From NCBI GenBank assembly GCA_002104985.1, contig MCGO01000001.1:496001-560000 (forward strand): a stretch of DNA of 64,000 nucleotides, written 5' to 3'. Shown here one piece after another: positions 58,205-64,000 of the stretch (within the stretch, counting starts at the first letter, position 1; each line of letters begins with the position of its first letter). This DNA comes from Rhizoclosmatium globosum (taxonomy: Eukaryota > Chytridiomycota > Chytridiomycetes > Chytridiales > Chytriomycetaceae). A model generated the notes under the pieces. The model was not told where the DNA came from, ran no database searches, and saw only the letters and a program-made list of their open reading frames with translations. The position numbers were made by a program, and so were the translations under genes.

Positions 58205-60017
58205 TTATTGATTGTGTTCACGCTTTTCAAATATGATTGGAAGCGGTCCGCATTCCCGAACACTGCTCTCATGAATTTCCAAAGATTGCAACGGATCTGC
58301 GAGTCGAAATCTGTATCGTCGACAAAGAGTGGCCATGACAATCTTCATTTCTATCAAAGCCAATTCTTGTCCAGGGCTAAACGACAAATGTAAGGTATTT
58401 TCTCGAACAACAGAAACAATATACCATCGTCTAACTCCGTAACCAAATGGTGAAAACGCCCAACCAAAGCCATGAGGTCCTTCCGGCTTTGCTGGTTTCT
58501 TCATGAAACGCGTGGGATCAAAGAGTTGAGGATTCTCCCAAACTTCAGGATCACTGTGATTCATCGAGTTCGCAATGACCAAATGCGCGCCTTTCTTCAA
58601 GACCATTCCATCGACAAGCGTATCTTCAGAAAGGTAGCGCGTTAAGCCTGCAACGAGAGAACACGTACGACCAATCTTGTTTTAACAGATTAAATAAATC
58701 ATTATATGCATCGCTTCCAACTCAATTTACCTCCGTGATTGCAGCTTCCAGGAATGGCATTCGAGACAAAGAATCATGATCAATTATTCCTGAAGCATCC
58801 ACCGCACGCACGACTTCATCACTGATTTGGTCAGCCAGAGCCTTGTTTCGTGCAAGCTCATAAATCAAGAACGCCATCGTATTGCTGGATGTGTCCGTTC
58901 CGCCTCCAATTGTTTCTCTGATTGTCGAAACCACCTGTTTGAACACAGTATTTTGATCTGGACACAATGACTCGGCAGTCAAGAACAAACTTGTTGCAAA
59001 GTCCATATGCTCGTTATTAGTTGATGCGCTAACTTCGGTTTGCTTTTGTCGAACGCGCTGAAAAGAATGAAATCCATTATTTCATGATAAAAAGTCAGTC
59101 TATATACCTCTTCAGTATAGCGCATCCATTGTAACACACTCTCTCGGTGTAACTTGTCCTTTCCCCGTAAAATGTATTTGTAAATGAAGGGAGGAACTTT
59201 CCCATAAAAGCCTCCAGCATCCATGACTTTATGAACCATGGCAAGTGCAGGATCCGGCTTCACTTTCTTTCCTTCAGCGATTCCATCGCCATAAATTATT
59301 GCAGCTTCCCGTTTCTCCGAAAATATGATATTCAAGATAATATCCATTGAAACGAGGCCCATCAATTCATTCACAAGGATAGGAACACCAGCATCAGCAA
59401 GCCGATCCAAAGAATCCGTCAATTCTGCTAAATATCCTCCGATTTTTGGAACCAGTCCCTTCAAGAACTTTGGTCGACCAATACTCTCAACCAAACACTC
59501 TACTCTCAACAAACAAAGCATTTAGTAAATCGATTTCAGGAATAGTACAAATATGCTTACTTCGCAACACCTTCCACGAATCCAAATCTGAATTGACCAG
59601 AAGCCCAAGCTTATACTTCCCAAGTCGATGTAACGACTCATCTGGAATCATGACCCGCGTCTTGAGAGAGCTGTTTCCCAAGACGGATTTTACAGCGAGT
59701 CCGCCACGTGCTACGTAGACTCTCCGACCAAAGAGACTTGCTTCCACGATCCATGCTTGTGAGGGTAGCCCGTCAAAGAACGACGGAAACGCATACGATA
59801 TGCCTTTCGCTTGGAGAAATATGTGGCCGTGGCCTATGAATGGTAACCAGTGGGGCGCAAGGGGTGGATCTAGAAGGTGACTCTGAGGTTGGACTTCGGA
59901 GAAGGAATGGGGGAGTCCTGCCCGAAATAAGTACTAACCATTTTTGTTTCGAAATGGCCACGTGATGGCTAGTGTTGCAAGAAGAATGACGGTAATGGTT
60001 GCGATGATGAGGAGCAT
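58205..60017 (-). CDS. cytochrome P450, copy 4 of the cluster
   Basis: The ATG at 60,017 starts a membrane anchor (MLLIIATITVILLATLAITW), followed after an intron by PPLAPHWLPFIGHGHIF. Motifs are GGGTDTSSNTMAF in helix I, the ExxR EIGR after an intron, FDPTRFMKKP and the heme loop FGYGVRRCPGQELALIEMK. The intron plan matches copies 1-3, including the last intron that splits the heme-cysteine codon. Sequence is clearly related to the other four but diverged. It is transcribed away from copy 5, with 161 bases between the start codons. The frame is intact in the parts followed. Confidence 0.88.
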
Positions 60018-60178
60018 TGTTGTTGCGATTCAACAGAGTTCTTTGGAAACTTTGGTACCGCCACAGAAGTCAGCCGTTATTTCATCATGATAAATAATTA
60101 ATGGATGCAGTATCATTGCTATGATGGTATTTGTGATATGTTCTCCTTTATAAACTGTGATAAACCCCACAAATCCAA
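60018..60178. promoter_or_regulatory. divergent promoter between P450 copies 4 and 5, with TATA-like box
   Basis: The 161 bases between two outward P450 start codons contain TTTATAAA at 60,147-60,154, about 25 bases before the plus-strand ATG. It reads the same on both strands, so either direction could use it. Its position is unusually close to the start codon for copy 5. Confidence 0.45.
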
Positions 60179-61984
60179 ATGACAACCAACTTTGACAACA
60201 CAGCTCTCATCATCGGCACAACTGTTCTTCTCGCACTAGGAGCTTCAGTTTTGATACGACCAAGCACATATCAGAATGGTAAGCGTTGACTCCATCTGAC
60301 TCGGACTTGTCATAAAATCAGATAAGGCCCTCCACTCGCTTCAAACTGGATTCCAATCCTCGGACACCTTCATATCCTCCTTAAGAAGAATGGGTTCATG
60401 CAGATCGGCCCGTCTCTGTTCGAAGGAGTCAGCAAGGACGTCAGCATTGTCCAAATGAGTGTCTTGGGAAAACGATGGTATGCGGCAAGGGGAAGTGTTG
60501 CTGTCAAATCGATTCTTGGTAACAGCTCTATTCGCATCCGAATTCCAGTTGGGCCGGAAGCATCATCCCGCCTTCGGTTGGGAGAGTTTGGATTGTTCCT
60601 CAATTCAAACCTTGGTCCGTGGAGGATGTGTCGAAGTGAGTGTGCCCTTATGGTAACACCTTGAAGTCTAACCAATGATCAAGAGCTATTTGCTGAAGGT
60701 ATTGGAAATGATAAGTTCTTGAAGGGCGTGAATGCGAAACTGAACGAGTATATGGCCGTGAATATCAAATTGATGGAGAAAGCCGCCGGCACAGCCACAC
60801 CTGTTCTGGTGAATGAATTAGGCCGTCGAATTACTTTGGATATCATTATGGATGTTACATTTTCTGAAAAACGTGGCTCTGCAACCAGTTTCCTTGAAGA
60901 CGTCAATGAAGGAAGGGAAATTCAACCAGACTCCCTGTTTGTTATGGCTCGAGGAATTATGGACGCGAATTCGTTTTACAACAAAGTGCCACCACTTGTT
61001 TTCAAGCATGTCCTCACAAGTGCGGACAAAATGCATACAGACTCTGTTGATCAGTTTGTCTCCGCAATCGAAGAGGTATTTTAAGTACTTTTCGCTTTCT
61101 CGGATGCATTTAATGAACGCCTTTTTCGTAAAACAGCGCGTATCTCAAAAACAAAAAGAGTTGGGTGAAGTTCCCGAAATTCACCAAGGTGACTTTGATT
61201 TTGCGACAAGTTTGTTCGCAGCTTCCAAATCGTTGCCTGAAGAAAGTCGCATGAATTTTGTGGTCTGCATGGTTCGAGAGACTATTGCTGGCGGAACGGA
61301 TTCGACGAGTAATGCGATTGCGTATCTCATTTACGAGCTTGCACGCAATCAAGATATTGCTGATGCAATTTGTGCACAAATTGTTGAAGTTGCAGGCCCC
61401 TCTGGCGCGATTGACAGTGAATGTCTCAAAAAACTAACACTCCTTGAAGCATCTGTGTTTGAGGTATAATTCCAGTTTTTTGTAATATTTAGATTAACTA
61501 TATAATGTAAATCCCAGATCACTCGTCTGTACGCGATCGCTCCAAACGTGCGCCGGTACATCACAGAAGATGTAATCATTGACAACGTTTTACTTAAGAA
61601 AGACTCTGACATCATCATCACTCTCGGAATGAATATGCACGATCCACTCGTTTGGGAAACTCCCGAAACATTTGACCCCACACGATTCTTGAATAAACTT
61701 TCAAAGCCTGAGGGACCCTATGGGTTTGGATGGAATTACTCTCCGTTCGGGTATGGAGTTAGAAAATGGTATGTTTGTACTTCTGCAGTTGGTTGAGTTT
61801 CTTATTTGTTTTCAGCCCAGGAGAAGACTTGGCTGTTCTTGAATTGAAACTTGTCATTGCGTACTTATGCAGACGCTTTCGATTCATTCTCGCGAATCCG
61901 AACGAACCATTGGAGATTACCGACAGTCTGTTCCGAGAATGTGGACCTCTTCCAATCATTTTTGAACAGCGTGTTGAACAGTAG
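60179..61984 (+). CDS. cytochrome P450, copy 5 of the cluster
   Basis: The start MTTNFDNTALIIGTTVLLAL is an anchor helix, followed by PPLASNWIPILGHLHILL. Helix I has AGGTDSTSNAIAYLIYELAR, the ExxR is EITR, the meander FDPTRFLNKLS, and the heme loop reads FGYGVRKCPGEDLAVLE. The protein ends FEQRVEQ. The six-exon structure and cysteine-splitting last intron are shared with the other cluster members. The first exon is short and ends after about 33 codons, as in copies 1-4. The frame is intact. It is convergent with PPIL2, with 147 bases between stops. Confidence 0.9.
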
Positions 61985-62131
61985 TAATCAGAGTCATCAT
62001 GGTTTCCCACGTGTTTGATTTCGAAAGAGTTTTAATATTTGGTTGCAGTAAATTGATTTCTGTCGATTGCCAACATTTACACCATGACTGGAAGTTTTGC
62101 AAAAACAGATCATAATTTTCTTCATAAATAT

Positions 62132-63987
62132 TCACCAAGAGCTAAAGTCAAACTTGGACGACCCAGCCTTCTTCTTTGGTCTTTCTGCGTTTTCATACTC
62201 ATTTCCAGCAGCACTACTTCCCTCTTCCAAACCTCGCTTCTTGTCACTGCTTTCTTCGTCCACTGACTTTTTGAAATACTTTCCAATCTCACTGCCGCCA
62301 CTCATTGGAGCAAAAACACGGTCGTTGGCTTCTTTTTTGGCTTTTCGGGCTGCCGCTTCTTCAGCCTTCTTGAGAGTTTCCGGGTCAGTACCTTTCAGGA
62401 TATTGAGAGCCTTTTCGAATGGATCCACGAGGATTTCAATCGATTCCATTGTGATTGGTTTCTAACAAAAGGTTGTAAATATCAAGGTGTTCGGGGGGAA
62501 TCAAATGGCCATACCTTTGGTTTATCGCCATCATCTGTTTCCACTTGTTCAATCTTGTCCAACACTTCCAATCCTTTTGTTATTTTTCCAAAGATGGAGT
62601 GCTTTCCGTCCAAATGTTTGCATTGCTTGTACGTGATGAAACTATTTAGTTGTAGGGTGAGTAAAGGCGTTCTGTGAAACAAAAAACACTCACAATTGTG
62701 ACGAGTTTGTGTCTTTACCCCGATTTGCCATGGACAGAATCCCTCGTTCGTTGTGCGACAACCCTTTAAACTCATCCCCAAATGTATGTCCATACACAGA
62801 CTTTCCACCCCTCCCCGTTCCAGTTGGATCCCCCGTCTGAACCATAAAGTTCTTGATGGACCGATGAAACGGCACGTTTTTGTAGTACCCATTCTTTGAA
62901 AGCTGCACAAAGTTGTAACAAGCTTTCGGAGCTACATCGCAAAACAGCTCGACATCTATTACACCAAAGTTCGTCTTTATACGTGCAAAGGCGTGGTCTT
63001 TGACAGTTGAGGTGAGGTATTCAGCGTCAGAGAGGACTGCGGCTTTGTTTTGCGTTACAGCTGAGGAGCCGAGGGATGTAAAGGAGGCAGCTGCGGAGTT
63101 GTCGGAATAATGGGCTGCATTTTGAGTGGTAGACTTTTTGGGGACGTATGAGGGGGTTATGGGGAGGTCCTTGGCAGGTGTTGTTGGTTTTGATGGGGCA
63201 ATAGCGGCGAGAATTCGGGCAGTTGCGCCTTTAGCATTGATTTTTGAATCTTCTTCTGGTTTGGCGAGATCGTTGACTTTGTAATGGAACGCGTTGATGT
63301 CGCGATTTGAGATGTTGTGTGGATCCTATTAGATTGGAGAATCAGTTCAAGGTATCAGAAACTGAACAGAACACGACGTGAGATTCAAGCAGGCCAATCA
63401 TAAGTGTTGGGCAGGTGTTATACAATCAGTGGGTTGGCAGCACTAACCTGGATGGTAATCAAATCCTTGCGTTTGAAAGGCTCATCTGTCATCAAATCCT
63501 TCCAGCTCTTTGTTTTTACATTGAGTTCATCAATAGTTTCGTATGCATAGACATGGCCTGTAGTTCCAACGGCCACAATGTGAGTTGAATCTGTAAAGAC
63601 CTTGAATGTGATGGGATCATGGTACGCGCCATCCGCATTCTTGTGAAAGTGCAGAGGAATCAAGTCCGAAGCGGCCAGCGGTTCGCCAGTGACAGGGTTG
63701 GTACCGTGTTTCTTGATCCAAGGCAGAATGTGCATCAGGTCAAAGACGAGGCCGTCCTTGGTGCAACGCGGAGTTTCGAATGGCGAGAGGGACAGGGCGC
63801 AGCAGTGGAAGGGCAGTTTCTTGAACTCCTTTCCGGTCTTTCTGTTCTTGAAGCCGCCGTGGCCAAAGTCGAGTGTAGACCACTCTGAGTGCGTGATGTA
63901 CCTGAGTGAGTGAGTGAGTGAGTGAGTGTTATTCAGATGCTATTGAGACCACTACGATACGCACATCTTGTCTGAGTCCTTGCCCAT
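62132..63987 (-). CDS. PPIL2: U-box cyclophilin PPIL2/Cyc4, peptidyl-prolyl isomerase
   Basis: The gene appears complete, starting MGKDSDKM before intron 1. The N-terminal U-box-like region has FHCCALSLSPFETPRCTKDG, LMHILPWIKKHGTNPVTGEP and VGTTGHVYAYETIDELNV. The cyclophilin domain has NFGVIDVELFCDVAPKAC, FHRSIKNFMVQTGDPTGTG, GILSMANRGKDTNSSQFFIT across an intron, and HLDGKHSIFGKITKGLEVLD. The arginine and FMVQ/QFFIT of the isomerase site are present. The tail is lysine-rich and ends SSKFDFSSW. PPIL2 acts in the spliceosome as an isomerase and U-box ligase. All exons followed are in frame. Confidence 0.94.
63903..63928. repeat. GAGT/ACTC tetranucleotide repeat inside PPIL2 intron 1
   Basis: About six copies of TGAG run on the plus strand. 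On the coding (minus) strand this is an ACTC repeat ending directly at the CAG acceptor of PPIL2 intron 1, so it takes the place of the polypyrimidine tract. Copy number could vary between strains. Confidence 0.75.
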
Positions 63988-64000
63988 AGTTCTTCGTATT

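Noticed and set aside
63903..63928. CRISPR-like or satellite array
   Set aside because: It is a 4-base microsatellite of 26 bases with no spacers.
1..64000. tRNA, rRNA or snoRNA genes
   Set aside because: No cloverleaf pattern, ribosomal core motif or box H/ACA or C/D pair was recognised by eye; a covariance-model search would be decisive.

Overview
This window is nuclear DNA from a fungus, most likely a zoosporic (flagellated) early-diverging lineage such as the Chytridiomycota. The fungal side rests on a Ste12 factor with its homeodomain-like STE region, a WOPR (Gti1/Pac2) transcription factor, Trs33 and the SNZ/PDX1 vitamin B6 synthase. The flagellate side rests on two cilium genes, a BBS7 (BBSome) homologue and a TMEM237-like transition-zone protein. 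Genes are packed tightly on both strands. Most carry short GT..AG introns of about 45-115 bases, and neighbouring coding regions are often only 13-150 bases apart.

Layout. 0.4-11.1 kb: WOPR factor, ArgJ-type ornithine acetyltransferase, importin-9/Kap114, an orphan seven-helix membrane protein, PDX1 and STE12. 11.3-21.5 kb: PEX5, a TMEM237-like protein, TRAPP subunit Trs33, a serine esterase and a mitochondrial Mmc1/dynamin-like protein. 21.5-37.9 kb: BBS7, then a 13.8-kb PI3K-like kinase whose kinase and FATC regions are those of DNA-PKcs. 38-48.3 kb: NAF1, an EVI5/Gyp5-type TBC Rab-GAP, a GH5 glycosidase with a membrane hairpin inside its catalytic domain plus an FN3 domain, methionine aminopeptidase 1, the copper chaperone ATX1, a UQCC2/Cbp6-like factor and a SPOUT methyltransferase. 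48.5-62 kb: five related cytochrome P450 genes, two of them lying in near-identical 2,069-bp tandem units, interspersed with a family-16 methyltransferase, a small secreted protein, a BLOC1S2-like protein and an MFS transporter. 62.1-64 kb: PPIL2/Cyc4.

Two themes matter beyond gene naming. (1) Many conserved genes (PEX5, TMEM237-like, esterase, Mmc1-like, BBS7, NAF1, TBC, GH5, two P450s, MFS) change reading frame mid-exon. Nearly every change has the sign of one missing base, often in a short homopolymer, which points to consensus deletion errors rather than pseudogenes. (2) The most biologically interesting loci are the DNA-PKcs homologue with BBS7 starting 13 bases after its stop codon, the GH5 enzyme split by a transmembrane hairpin, and the recently expanded P450 cluster.

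No tRNA, rRNA, transposon or CRISPR array was recognised. Intron boundaries are read by eye from GT..AG signals and family conservation; very large genes are given as whole spans.
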